A stretch of DNA of 44,265 bases from Muribaculaceae bacterium (GTDB lineage: Bacteria; Bacillota; Clostridia; Lachnospirales; Lachnospiraceae). The notes beneath the pieces are model-generated. The model was not told where the DNA came from, did no database searches, and was given only the letters and a program-made list of their open reading frames with translations. Shown here in pieces: positions 1 to 8,812 of this stretch. The DNA lies in contig JAMPHJ010000009.1 of assembly GCA_023663465.1 (NCBI GenBank), positions 1-44,265 on the forward strand, given 5' to 3'. How positions within the stretch are numbered: position 1 is the stretch's first letter; each line of letters begins with the position of its first letter. The position numbers and the translations under genes are program-made.

Positions 1-137
1 CTGATGAGACAAGCCCAGATACCTGCAGATTATGGGACGTCCATACCAATGAGAAACTGGATAAAGACCGTTTCCGCAGGGACTTGGGGAATGTGGAAGA
101 GGCATATAATGAAGTGTTTAAGAGGTTGGGATTGTAA
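1..137 (+). CDS. purC: SAICAR synthetase, C-terminal end only
   Basis: This is the last 44 codons of a gene that begins before the window; the open frame starts at base 3 and ends at TAA 135-137. The peptide contains SPDTCRLWD, then [13 protein letters not shown] and a final EVFKRLGL. That is the typical C-terminus of phosphoribosylaminoimidazole-succinocarboxamide synthase, which joins CAIR and aspartate in purine synthesis. It lies 37 bases before purF on the same strand, so the two are probably co-transcribed with purB. Only the C-terminus is visible, so catalytic residues cannot be checked. Confidence 0.88.
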   Translation, partial: DETSPDTCRLWDVHTNEKLDKDRFRRDLGNVEEAYNEVFKRLGL

Positions 138-174
138 TACCGAGTATTGGCAGTGATAGGACAAACAGACGGAA

Positions 175-1695
175 ATGACGATAGACAGAATGGAAGAATT
201 AGAGCAAATGGAATCAGAAATAGATAGAAGACGGCGGGTGAGCACAGCAGGCGGGCGCGGAGCCGCAGATAGCAACTGGAACGATAAGCCGGGTGAAGAG
301 TGTGGTGTGTTTGGCATCTATGATTTTGACGGGCACGACGTAGCGTCCACGATTTATTATGGGCTTTTTGCTTTACAGCACAGAGGGCAGGAAAGCTGTG
401 GTATTGCTGTTAGCGATACGAAAGGTCCGAAAGGAAAAGTAGCAAGTGTCAAAGAGATGGGGTTATTAAATGAGAATTTTACCCCGGATACACTGGATAA
501 GTTAAAAGGCGATATCGGCGTAGGGCATGTCCGCTATTCCACGGCGGGCAGCAGTACCAGAGAAAATGCGCAGCCCTTAGTGCTTAATTATGTAAAAGGC
601 ACTCTTGGGCTGGCCCATAACGGAAATCTAATCAACGCGCCGCAGTTACGGCATGAATTGGAATATTCGGGGGCGATTTTCCAGACGACGATTGATTCCG
701 AGGTGATTGCTTATCATATCGCCAGGGAACGCTTAAACTGCGGCACCGTGGAAGAAGCAGTAGGGCGCGCTATGCAGAAGATTCGGGGCGCGTATTCTCT
801 TGTGATTATGTCACCCCGGAAATTAATTGGCGCGCGAGACCCCTATGGGTTTAGACCGCTTTGTATCGGAAAACGGGACAATGCCTATATTCTTGCTTCG
901 GAGACCTGCGCGCTGGATACGATTGGCGCAGAGTATATCCGGGATGTGGAGCCGGGGGAAATCGTCACGATTTCGCCGGAAAAAGGGATTCAATCGGATA
1001 AGCGGCTCTGCATCGAATCAGAGAAACAGGCAAGATGTGTCTTTGAATATATTTATTTTGCAAGACCGGACAGCCATATCGACGGCGTCAGCGTCTACGA
1101 CTCCCGGATTCTGGCGGGAAAATATCTCGCTATGGATTCGCCGGTGGAGGCAGATTTAGTCGTGGGCGTACCGGAGTCAGGCAACTGTGCGGCATTGGGG
1201 TATTCTATGGAATCCGGGATTCCTTACGGACAGGCATTTGTAAAAAACGCTTATGTGGGGCGTACCTTCATCAAGCCAAAGCAGAAGAACCGGGAAAGCA
1301 GCGTGCAGGTGAAACTAAACGCTATCAGGGAAGCCGTGCGGGGGAAAAGAATCGTAATGATAGACGATTCCATCGTGCGCGGAACCACTTCTGATAGGAT
1401 TGTGCGGATGCTTCGGGAAGCGGGAGCCACCGAAGTGCATATGCGCGTAAGTTCCCCGCCGTTTCTCTGGCCCTGCTACTTTGGAACCGATGTTCCAGCC
1501 AGGGAGCAGTTGATTGCCTACAATCATTCCATAGAAGAAATCCGTGATATCATCGGCGCAGATTCTTTAGGATATCTGCGGATGGAGCGGCTTAATGAAA
1601 TCGCAGGACATCTCGGTATCTGCCGTGGGTGTTTTACCGGAGTCTATCCGATGGAACCACCGAAAGAAGATATCCGGGGGGAATTTGAGAAATAA
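175..1695 (+). CDS. purF: Amidophosphoribosyltransferase (PurF), active form
   Basis: First committed step of purine synthesis: PRPP plus glutamine gives phosphoribosylamine. The glutaminase signature ECGVFGIYD places the catalytic cysteine at residue 43. The other glutaminase motifs are intact: RYST (120-123), HNGN (148-151) and the TTIDSE segment near 171-176. The PRPP loop IDDSIVRGT is present. Cysteines typical of the Bacillus-type 4Fe-4S enzyme are seen in ARCVFEY, LWPCYFG and CRGC near the C-terminus. The enzyme matures by cleavage in front of the cysteine; the implied propeptide of 42 residues is long compared with 11 in Bacillus subtilis. No clear ribosome binding site supports the first ATG, and ATGs at 190 and 211 are alternatives, so the true start may be internal. 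It lies between purC and purB. Confidence 0.95.
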   Translation: MTIDRMEELEQMESEIDRRRRVSTAGGRGAADSNWNDKPGEECGVFGIYDFDGHDVASTIYYGLFALQHRGQESCGIAVSDTKGPKGKVASVKEMGLLNENFTPDTLDKLKGDIGVGHVRYSTAGSSTRENAQPLVLNYVKGTLGLAHNGNLINAPQLRHELEYSGAIFQTTIDSEVIAYHIARERLNCGTVEEAVGRAMQKIRGAYSLVIMSPRKLIGARDPYGFRPLCIGKRDNAYILASETCALDTIGAEYIRDVEPGEIVTISPEKGIQSDKRLCIESEKQARCVFEYIYFARPDSHIDGVSVYDSRILAGKYLAMDSPVEADLVVGVPESGNCAALGYSMESGIPYGQAFVKNAYVGRTFIKPKQKNRESSVQVKLNAIREAVRGKRIVMIDDSIVRGTTSDRIVRMLREAGATEVHMRVSSPPFLWPCYFGTDVPAREQLIAYNHSIEEIRDIIGADSLGYLRMERLNEIAGHLGICRGCFTGVYPMEPPKEDIRGEFEK

Positions 1696-1803
1696 GACGG
1701 ACAGAGAAGCGGATAGGATATAAGGCAGACGGATAGGAAAGCAGATTAGAAATAAGATAGATTGGTTGAGATAGAATTGAGGCCAGACGAAAAGGAGAGA
1801 CAA

Positions 1804-3255
1804 ATGGGTACAGATAACTATGTAAGCCCGTTATCGGAGCGGTATGCGAGTAAAGAAATGCAATATATTTTTTCACCGGATATGAAGTTTAAGACATGGC
1901 GCAAGCTCTGGATTGCGCTGGCGGAAACCGAGATGGAACTAGGACTTTGCCAGAACGGCAAACCAGTTATTACGAAAGAACAGATTGACGAGTTAAAAAG
2001 CCATGCCGAAGACATCAATTACGATGTGGCGAAAGCCAGGGAAAAAGAAGTGCGCCATGACGTTATGAGTCATGTGTACGCATATGGACAGCAGTGTCCG
2101 AAGGCGGCTGGCATCATTCATCTGGGGGCGACTTCCTGCTATGTGGGCGATAATACGGATATCATCGTCATGACGCAGGCGCTAAAATTGGTGAAAAAGA
2201 AACTGGTGAATGTGATTGCCAGACTGGCGGATTTTGCGACAGAATATAAAGCGCTTCCGACGCTTGCCTTTACCCATTTTCAACCGGCGCAGCCTACGAC
2301 CGTAGGAAAAAGGGCGACTCTGTGGGCGCAGGAATTTTGTCTGGATTTAGAGGACTTAGATTATGTCCTGTCAACGATGAAGCTGCTGGGATCTAAAGGA
2401 ACCACCGGCACCCAGGCCTCTTTTTTGGAATTGTTTGACGGAGATCAGGAAACCATCGATAAAATCGACCCCATGATTGCCCAGAAGATGGGATTTGAAA
2501 AATGCTATCCCGTATCCGGGCAGACCTATTCGCGGAAGGTAGATACGAGAGTCTGCAACGTGCTGGCGGGAATTGCGGCCTCAGCGCATAAGATGTCCAA
2601 TGATATCAGATTGTTACAACATTTGAAAGAAGTGGAAGAGCCTTTTGAAAAGAGCCAGATTGGGTCTTCCGCTATGGCCTATAAACGGAATCCGATGAGA
2701 AGTGAAAGAATTGCTTCCCTATCCAGGTTCGTCATGGTAGATGCGCTGAATCCAGCGATTACCTCTGCTACACAGTGGTTTGAGAGGACGCTGGACGATT
2801 CGGCCAATAAACGCCTTTCCATTCCAGAGGCTTTCCTTGCCATCGACGGTATTCTGGATTTGTGCCTGAACGTAGTGGACGGGCTGGTAGTTTATGATAA
2901 AGTAATTACCAGACATTTATTGAGCGAGCTGCCGTTTATGGCGACGGAAAATATCATGATGGACGCCGTCAAAATGGGCGGAAATCGCCAAGAGCTGCAC
3001 GAAAAAATCCGCGAGCTTTCCATGATTGCCGGCGCCAATGTAAAAAAAGAAGGCAAAGAAAACAATCTGCTGGAATTAATCGCAGCAGACCCTGCTTTCC
3101 ATATGAGTCTGGAAGAATTGCAGAATGCGATGGAACCTTCCCGGTATGTAGGAAGAGCCCCCCTGCAGGTAGAGAAATTCATAGAAGAGGTCGTGAAACC
3201 GATTCTGGAAGAGAATGAGGAGCTGTTGGGGATGAAGGCGGAAATTAGTGTGTAG
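1804..3255 (+). CDS. purB: Adenylosuccinate lyase
   Basis: Cleaves SAICAR to AICAR plus fumarate and adenylosuccinate to AMP plus fumarate. The 483-residue protein has the fumarase/aspartase superfamily layout: an N-terminal YVSPLSERYAS segment, HLGATS after about 110 residues, TGTQASFL in the middle, and the flexible catalytic signature SSAMAYKRNPMRSER near residue 290. The start at 1804 was chosen because AAAGGAGA lies at 1791-1798; the frame is open upstream to an ATG at 1762 without such a site. It is 108 bases after purF, separated by purine-rich sequence with no obvious terminator, so it probably belongs to the same transcript. Confidence 0.95.
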   Translation: MGTDNYVSPLSERYASKEMQYIFSPDMKFKTWRKLWIALAETEMELGLCQNGKPVITKEQIDELKSHAEDINYDVAKAREKEVRHDVMSHVYAYGQQCPKAAGIIHLGATSCYVGDNTDIIVMTQALKLVKKKLVNVIARLADFATEYKALPTLAFTHFQPAQPTTVGKRATLWAQEFCLDLEDLDYVLSTMKLLGSKGTTGTQASFLELFDGDQETIDKIDPMIAQKMGFEKCYPVSGQTYSRKVDTRVCNVLAGIAASAHKMSNDIRLLQHLKEVEEPFEKSQIGSSAMAYKRNPMRSERIASLSRFVMVDALNPAITSATQWFERTLDDSANKRLSIPEAFLAIDGILDLCLNVVDGLVVYDKVITRHLLSELPFMATENIMMDAVKMGGNRQELHEKIRELSMIAGANVKKEGKENNLLELIAADPAFHMSLEELQNAMEPSRYVGRAPLQVEKFIEEVVKPILEENEELLGMKAEISV

Positions 3256-3305
3256 GGAAAAGTTCAATAGTTTTTTACTTTAAAAGGAAGAGGTGCAAAG
3301 AGGCG

Positions 3306-4794
3306 ATGCTATTCAATTCAATAAATTTTTTGTTTTTTTTCCCGATAGTAGTTTTGCTATATTTTGCAATTCCTGTTAAAGTAAGATATTTGTGGTTATT
3401 GGCGGCAAGCTATTTCTTTTATATGTGTTGGAACGCAGAGTATGCGCTGCTGATGCTGTTTTCTACCATTGTGACTTATGTATGCGGACTGTTTCTGGAG
3501 AGAACAAACTTAATATCGGGGGGGGGTAAAAACATGGCATGGAAAATGTTGCGTCGCCGTCGGTCTTACTCTCAATCTGACAGTTTTATTTGGTTTTAAA
3601 TATAGTAATTTTATCATTCATAATTTCAATTCTGTGATGGATATTTTGCATATAGAAATCAATATTCCTAATTTTGATATTCTACTTCCCGTTGGGATTT
3701 CGTTCTATATTTTTCAGAGTTTAGGATATATGATAGACGTATATAGGGACGAGATTCCGGCGGAAAAAAATTTTTTCCGTTATGCTCTTTTCGTATCTTT
3801 CTTTCCCCAGTTAGTTGCCGGACCGATTGAACGTTCCAAAAACCTGTTGATGCAGTTGAAAAATCCCGTAAAATTTAATGTAAAAAATGCTGAATGGGGA
3901 TTGCTGACTATGGCATATGGACTGTTTTTAAAATTAGTGGTTGCCGACAATATTGCTGTCATTGTGGATGAGATGTTTGAAAATACAGCGGAATACAGTA
4001 CAATGGCGCTTCTGACGGCAGTTATTCTTTTTGCATTTCAGATTTACGGAGATTTTCAGGGATATACGCAGCTTGCAATTGGAAGCGCGCTTGTTTTCGG
4101 TATCTGTATCAATGAAAATTTCAATGCTCCGTATTTGGCGCGGAGTGTCAAAGACTTCTGGCGGAGATGGCATATCTCTTTAACGTCCTGGTTTACAGAT
4201 TATTTGTATATTCCGCTTGGCGGAAATCGAAAAGGAAAAATCAGAAAACAGGTGAATACACTGATTGTTTTTTTATGTTCGGGTTTATGGCATGGCGCAG
4301 GATGGCATTTTGTGGCATGGGGAGCATTAAACGGGATATTCAGTGTTCTGGAAGACATTCTGATTCCTTTTTATCATAAAATGATTAATGCCTTAAAAAT
4401 TAAAGAAAATACGATAACATGGAGAGGTTTCCGTGTGGCTGTTACTTTCTGCCTTGTTGATTTTACATGGCTTTTTTTTAGGGCAGCTTCTCTTGGAGAT
4501 GCGATAACGCTTTTAAAACGGTTTGTTTTGGAATTTAGACCGCAATGGTTTTTGTCGGAAAGTTTGCCCGCCGCATTTGGCGGTGACGCGAATTTTATGA
4601 TTATTATGGTATCGTTGTTGATTTTGTTTGCCATTGATTTTCTGTTATATAAAGGAATCGATTTTAGGACTATTATTTTCAGACAGCAGATAGTTTTCAG
4701 GTGGGCGCTTTACTTGTTGATTTTTTTGGTAATTATAAGTTGGGGAGCATATGGGGCATATGAGCAGAAACAATTCATTTATTTCCAGTTTTAA
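3306..4794 (+). pseudogene. MBOAT (AlgI-type) O-acyltransferase, frameshifted at a 9-G tract
   Basis: A polytopic membrane protein of about 495 residues in two frames. The first part starts at 3306 after an AGGAAGAGGTG-like site and runs to TAA 3597-3599. The second part is open in the next frame and continues to 4794. Bases after the G run, read in the second frame, give a natural join (LNLTVLFGFKYSNF), so removing one G from the nine at 3518-3526 restores one protein. Family signatures include WRRWHISLTSW, IPLGGN and SGLWHGAGWHF, the last with the conserved histidine. Such proteins move acyl groups, often acetate, across the membrane to exopolysaccharide or cell wall polymers. The downstream SGNH-like gene overlaps the end and is the expected partner. 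The shift may be real inactivation, phase variation or a sequencing error. Confidence 0.85.
3518..3526 (+). repeat. 9-G homopolymer in the acyltransferase gene
   Basis: Nine consecutive G bases lie inside the coding region. The reading frame before the tract and the long frame after it differ by one base. Eight Gs would make the gene continuous. Tracts like this slip during replication and act as on/off switches in other bacteria; they are also a common site of sequencing error. Confidence 0.9.
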
Positions 4795-5728
4795 ACATTT
4801 TTTTTCCAATGGGAATACGAAATTTGTTCTAAAACTTTTCTTATTTTTTATGATGGTAATTACTTATTTTTATCTTATGATGCCACAATACGAAGGAATT
4901 TACTGCGCTTCCTTACAGGATAAAGTGAAGCGCTTAGAATCTCTTGAAGGTCCCAAAATTGTTTTGTTGGGAAATTCTAATCTTACCTTTGGCATTGAAT
5001 CTGAACTGATAGAGTCTGCGTTTGGTATGCCAGTTGTCAATATGGGACTGCACGGAGGACTCGGAAACAGATTTCATGAAGATATGGCAAGATACCATGT
5101 GGAAGAGGGGGATATCTATATTTTATGCCATACGTCGTTTGCGGATGATGGCAGTATCGGTGATGCGACACTTGTATGGTCTGCAATCGAAAATCATCCT
5201 AAACTATGGAAACTTCTGCGCTTATCGGATGCCCGCGACATGCTGGAGGCTTTTCCCAAATATCTGAAGAAATGTGTGGAATTATATAATACCGGACAGG
5301 GAAATCAGGATTTCGGCGGCATGTATGCCAGAAGTGCATTCAACGAGTATGGCGATGTGGCGTTGGAACGAAATGAAAATTTATACATTTTTAAGGAACC
5401 GGTCAATCCGCCGCCAATAAATGAAACGACGGTTCAAAGAATTAATGAATTGAATGCCTGGCTTGAGGAACGAGGAGCAGTTTTGCTGATAGCGACTTAT
5501 CCGATTGGAAGTGGAGAATTGACGGCCGAAGCAGAGGAGTTTGACGCTTTCCAAAAGGAACTGGAAGAACAATTAGACCCTGTGGTAATATCGAGGTATA
5601 CAGATTACATGTATGATTATACCTGTTTTTATGATACAAGTTTGCATTTAAATAGCGAAACGGCTAGAATCAGGACAGAACAATTAATTGAGGATATCAA
5701 GAACTGGCAGGAGTTACAGATAGAATAA
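4751..5728 (+). CDS. Membrane-anchored SGNH-like protein, partner of the acyltransferase
   Basis: A 325-residue protein with one N-terminal membrane segment (about residues 24-44) and an extracellular domain. VLLGNSNLTFG near residue 73 resembles the nucleophile block of SGNH/GDSL hydrolases, with serine in GNSN, and YDTSLHLN near the C-terminus supplies a possible Asp-x-x-x-His pair. Membrane O-acyltransferases are often encoded beside an SGNH-type or DltD/AlgX-like partner that completes acyl transfer outside the cell, so a role in polymer O-acylation is inferred. It overlaps the acyltransferase by 44 bases, suggesting translational coupling. The start could instead be ATG 4760; GGGGAG at 4742-4747 does not decide. 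The exact family is not certain. Confidence 0.7.
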   Translation: MGHMSRNNSFISSFKHFFSNGNTKFVLKLFLFFMMVITYFYLMMPQYEGIYCASLQDKVKRLESLEGPKIVLLGNSNLTFGIESELIESAFGMPVVNMGLHGGLGNRFHEDMARYHVEEGDIYILCHTSFADDGSIGDATLVWSAIENHPKLWKLLRLSDARDMLEAFPKYLKKCVELYNTGQGNQDFGGMYARSAFNEYGDVALERNENLYIFKEPVNPPPINETTVQRINELNAWLEERGAVLLIATYPIGSGELTAEAEEFDAFQKELEEQLDPVVISRYTDYMYDYTCFYDTSLHLNSETARIRTEQLIEDIKNWQELQIE

Positions 5729-5816
5729 CATAACTAACATTAAATCAGAAGAACCCATTTATATCACCTCAAAGCTTCCAGCCTGATTCTAAACCAACGT
5801 TATGCTTACACGGTTT

Positions 5817-6272
5817 CTATTCAATCTCGCCGCTTAAATAAGCGTTCAATATATTCTGCGGTGCGTCGTAGTAAAAACTGCTGTTGAAATCTTCAATTTT
5901 GTCACTGACAAAAGAATGATAAGCGGCGAACAGGGCGTCAATAACGTCCAGATTGTTTTCCCTGGCGATGCCAAGAATAAGCCTTTTATATACTTTGCCG
6001 ATATCCCAGTGACTGGGGATGGCATATCTTGCGGCGGTGATATTGTCAAAACCGCCTTCTGTGATATGGCTGGCGGCAATAAAGTCGTCGCTGACCTTTT
6101 CCAGATTATCGCTGTGGAAAACATCTGCCAGCTCATAGATTTTCGTTATATTTGCCCTGCCCAGCGCATTTACTATGTCGGTTCTTTTATTCTTTGTTTT
6201 CCTTGCGATATAGTCAATCAAGCTGCAGGTAAAAAAAAGGTCATTGTCTTTACGGTTTTCACGTCCTGTCAA
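5817..6272 (-). CDS. DUF3791-like protein, possible antitoxin
   Basis: A 151-residue soluble protein, second gene of a minus-strand pair. The N-terminal 60 residues (FFTCSLIDYIARKTK to KVSDDFI) resemble DUF3791 proteins, which are often encoded beside DUF3990 genes; the C-terminal half is a longer helical extension I do not recognise. A TTG start at 6272 is preferred: GGGAGGTG lies about 6 bases before it, and the TTG overlaps the TGA of the upstream gene in the sequence TTGA. An in-frame ATG at 6308 has no such site. The tight coupling supports joint function with the DUF3990 gene. Antitoxin action is an inference. Confidence 0.7.
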   Translation of the reverse strand: MTGRENRKDNDLFFTCSLIDYIARKTKNKRTDIVNALGRANITKIYELADVFHSDNLEKVSDDFIAASHITEGGFDNITAARYAIPSHWDIGKVYKRLILGIARENNLDVIDALFAAYHSFVSDKIEDFNSSFYYDAPQNILNAYLSGEIE

Positions 6273-6733
6273 TCTGACACCTCCCTTGCGGATACAAATT
6301 CCAGACATTTTAAGGCGGCGGCAGAGTGAAAGTTTATCTGATGGGTAGGATACTTAAATTTTGCCAGCGCCCAGAATTGTTCTCTTGTAAGAATGCCGTC
6401 GATGTAGTCGGCAATGAAATTATAAATCTGGTCATCTGCCATTGCACCAATGACGATATCATAATCATGTTCTATTCCATGACGGCAGGCAATTATGAAG
6501 TCCAGCCATTCTTCCGTCATTTCCTTAAATTCCAGTATTTTCAGAGTAGTATCCATGCGGACGGTATAGGTATTTACCATGCCGGTGTCATATCGCCTTG
6601 CCCAACGCTCCGCTTGTTCCCGGATTGTTGTACAATAGAAACCGACGCCGAAATCCTTAGTATTTCTGCCTATGACAATATCCGGTTTTTCTACAGAAGC
6701 ATAACTGCCGTGATAGACTGTCATTTTTCCCAT
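6269..6733 (-). CDS. DUF3990 protein, ADP-ribosyltransferase-like, possible toxin
   Basis: A 154-residue soluble protein of DUF3990 type. It opens with TVYHGS (H8), followed by IGRNTKDFGVGFYCTT (residues 21-36) and an REQAERWA helix. A YHGS strand followed by a GFY(T) strand is the layout of small ADP-ribosyltransferase-fold proteins, where the histidine and tyrosine bind NAD. ATG 6733 is supported by AAAGGAG about 9 bases upstream. A good minus-strand promoter precedes it. It is first in the pair and overlaps the next gene by 4 bases. Toxin activity is an inference from the fold-like motifs and pairing. Confidence 0.75.
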   Translation of the reverse strand: MGKMTVYHGSYASVEKPDIVIGRNTKDFGVGFYCTTIREQAERWARRYDTGMVNTYTVRMDTTLKILEFKEMTEEWLDFIIACRHGIEHDYDIVIGAMADDQIYNFIADYIDGILTREQFWALAKFKYPTHQINFHSAAALKCLEFVSAREVSD

Positions 6734-6765
6734 GCGATATTGCTCCTTTATCCATCGTTAAAATA

Positions 6766-6794
6766 TACATACAATAAGTCGCACATTCTGTCAA
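6766..6794 (-). promoter_or_regulatory. Probable promoter of the DUF3990/DUF3791 pair
   Basis: Read on the minus strand, a perfect TTGACA (6794-6789) is followed after 17 bases by TATGTA (6771-6766), with TATATT slightly downstream. The predicted leader is about 25-30 bases to the DUF3990 start. The -35 is strong and the -10 is weak. Confidence 0.5.
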
Positions 6795-6884
6795 GGTACA
6801 GAGGGAAAACTTTTTTAAGAAATTGCTTCTTAGGAAATTGTAAGAAATTCAAAAGATTGATTTTACTTATGCCAGAAAATGGTT

Positions 6885-6890
6885 TATAAT
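6885..6890 (+). promoter_or_regulatory. Probable -10 box of purA
   Basis: A consensus TATAAT lies 72 bases before the purA start. The hexamer at the right distance upstream (TTTACT, 6862-6867) is only a partial -35 match. The leader would contain the 9-bp hairpin at 6908-6930. Confidence 0.5.
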
Positions 6891-6907
6891 CATATAGTAA
6901 AAAACAG

Positions 6908-6930
6908 GGCAGGTTTTTTACAAACCTGCC
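6908..6930 (+). promoter_or_regulatory. Leader hairpin before purA
   Basis: GGCAGGTTT (6908-6916) and AAACCTGCC (6922-6930) form a perfect 9-bp stem with a 5-base loop, between the predicted -10 box and the purA ribosome binding site. No T-run follows, so it is not a standard terminator. It may be an attenuator-like or mRNA-stabilising structure. Confidence 0.55.
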
Positions 6931-6962
6931 TTCTTAATGAAAAAAAGTCTGGAGGAATGAAC

Positions 6963-8252
6963 ATGGTAAAAGCAATCGTAGGCGCTAACTGGGGTGACGA
7001 AGGCAAAGGAAAGATTACAGACATGCTGGCGAAAGAAGCCGACATTGTGATTCGTTTTCAGGGAGGCGCTAACGCAGGACATACAATTGTAAATAATTAT
7101 GGAAAGTTTGCGCTGCATACATTGCCGTCGGGCGTATTTTATGATCATGTTACAAGCATTATCGGTAATGGAGTCGCGCTCAATATTCCCATCCTTTTTA
7201 ATGAGATAAAATCAATCACAGATAGAAATGTACCAATGCCGAAGATTCTTGTATCTGACAGGTGTCAGATTGTGATGCCTTATCATATTCTGTTCGACCA
7301 GTATGAGGAAGAGCGGCTGGCGGGTAAATCTTTTGGCTCCACCAAGTCGGGGATCGCGCCTTTTTATTCCGATAAGTACGCCAAAATCGGTTTTCAAGTC
7401 AGCGAGCTTTTTGATGAGGACCGTTTAAGGGAAAAAGTGGAACGGGTATGCGTGACCAAGAATGTGTTATTAGAGCATTTGTATCATAAACCGACGATTC
7501 AGGTAGAAGAGCTTCTGGCGACGCTAAAGGAATACAAAGAGATGATTGCGCCTTATGTGTGTGACGTATCTTCTTATCTGCATCAGGCAATCAAAGACGA
7601 TAAGACCATCCTGCTTGAGGGACAGCTTGGTACGTTGAAAGACCCGGATCATGGCATTTATCCGATGGTAACTTCTTCTTCCACATTAGCGGCATACGGC
7701 GCTATCGGCGCAGGAATTCCGCCTTATGAAATCAGGCAGATTTATACGGTATGTAAAGCTTATTCTTCCGCGGTGGGCGCAGGGGCTTTTGTATCGGAAA
7801 TCTTTGGCGACGAAGCAGATGAACTGCGGCGGCGTGGCGGCGACGGCGGCGAGTTTGGCGCGACTACGGGGCGTCCACGCCGTATGGGATGGTTTGACTG
7901 CGTGGCTTCTAAGTACGGATGCAGACTACAGGGAACAACGGACGTAGCTTTCACCGTATTGGACGTACTCGGCTATCTGGATGAGATTCCCGTCTGCGTC
8001 GGTTATGAAATTGACGGCGAAGTGACGACAGAATTTCCGGTGACGGCGAAGCTTGAGAAAGCAAAACCTGTCTTAAAGAAAATGCCAGGCTGGAAATGCG
8101 AAATCCGGGGTATCCGAAATTACGAAGAACTCCCGCAAAACTGCCGCAATTATATAGAATTTATCGAAGAACAAATCGGCTACCCGATTACTATGGTATC
8201 CAACGGACCCGGACGGGACGATATCATCTATCGTAAAAGCCCGTTGAGGTAA
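6963..8252 (+). CDS. purA: Adenylosuccinate synthetase
   Basis: Joins IMP and aspartate using GTP to make adenylosuccinate, which PurB then converts to AMP. The 429-residue length is normal. Family motifs are GANWGDEGKGKI at the N-terminus (GTP loop and catalytic Asp), GGANAGHTI, then GATTGRPRRMGW in the C-terminal half and a final segment VSNGPGRDD. ATG 6963 was chosen because GGAGG at 6951-6955 is 7 bases upstream; the in-frame ATG at 6957 is too close to it. The gene is monocistronic or forms a pair with the kinase-like gene 4 bases downstream. Confidence 0.96.
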   Translation: MVKAIVGANWGDEGKGKITDMLAKEADIVIRFQGGANAGHTIVNNYGKFALHTLPSGVFYDHVTSIIGNGVALNIPILFNEIKSITDRNVPMPKILVSDRCQIVMPYHILFDQYEEERLAGKSFGSTKSGIAPFYSDKYAKIGFQVSELFDEDRLREKVERVCVTKNVLLEHLYHKPTIQVEELLATLKEYKEMIAPYVCDVSSYLHQAIKDDKTILLEGQLGTLKDPDHGIYPMVTSSSTLAAYGAIGAGIPPYEIRQIYTVCKAYSSAVGAGAFVSEIFGDEADELRRRGGDGGEFGATTGRPRRMGWFDCVASKYGCRLQGTTDVAFTVLDVLGYLDEIPVCVGYEIDGEVTTEFPVTAKLEKAKPVLKKMPGWKCEIRGIRNYEELPQNCRNYIEFIEEQIGYPITMVSNGPGRDDIIYRKSPLR

Positions 8253-8256
8253 CAAC

Positions 8257-8802
8257 ATGCCGGAAGACATCATGGAAGTAAACGATAAGAAATTTGCCAT
8301 CCTCAGACTGCTGGGTAAAGGAAAAGGCGGCTATTCTTATCTGGTTTCTGACGAAACAGGGCGGTATGTTTTGAAACAGATTCACCACGAGCCCTGTGAT
8401 TATTATCAGTTTGGCAATAAAATCGAGGCGGAAATCAGGGACTATGACAGGTTGAAGAAGATAGGAATCCCGATGCCGCAGTTATTTGGTGTGGATCATG
8501 GGCGGGAGCGGATTCTGAAGGAATATATCGAGGGCGATACCATTTATGACGCGGTCCTGCATGATAAAATGAAACCAGAGTATATGAAACAGGTAGAGGC
8601 AATGTGCGCCCTGTTATATCCGGCGCATACGAATATCGACTATTTTCCAACAAATTTCATTGTGCAGCGTGGGAAACTCTTCTATATAGACTACGAATGT
8701 AACGACTATATGGAAGAATGGAATTTTGAAAATTGGGGGATACAGTATTGGTCTAAGACGGAAGCGTTTTTAAAATATGTAGAAGAGCATGAGGGGGTCT
8801 GA
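8257..8802 (+). CDS. Small protein-kinase-fold protein
   Basis: A 181-residue protein with a compact kinase-like fold. Visible motifs are a glycine loop GKGKGGYSYLV (residues 20-30), a lysine in YVLKQI (K40), a glutamate in KIEAEIRDY (E59), a catalytic-loop-like DYFPTNFIV (D128, N133), and YIDYE (D145) in the place of DFG. This resembles Bud32/RIO or aminoglycoside-phosphotransferase-type kinases without a full C-lobe. The substrate is unknown. It starts 4 bases after purA, probably in the same transcript, but a link to purine metabolism is not shown. ATG 8272 is an alternative start. Confidence 0.75.
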   Translation: MPEDIMEVNDKKFAILRLLGKGKGGYSYLVSDETGRYVLKQIHHEPCDYYQFGNKIEAEIRDYDRLKKIGIPMPQLFGVDHGRERILKEYIEGDTIYDAVLHDKMKPEYMKQVEAMCALLYPAHTNIDYFPTNFIVQRGKLFYIDYECNDYMEEWNFENWGIQYWSKTEAFLKYVEEHEGV

Positions 8803-8812
8803 TAGGATCCCC

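Noticed and set aside
1696-1790. Repeated CGGATAGGA-like motifs between purF and purB
   Set aside because: Copies are short and imperfect in a purine-rich gap; they could occur by chance.
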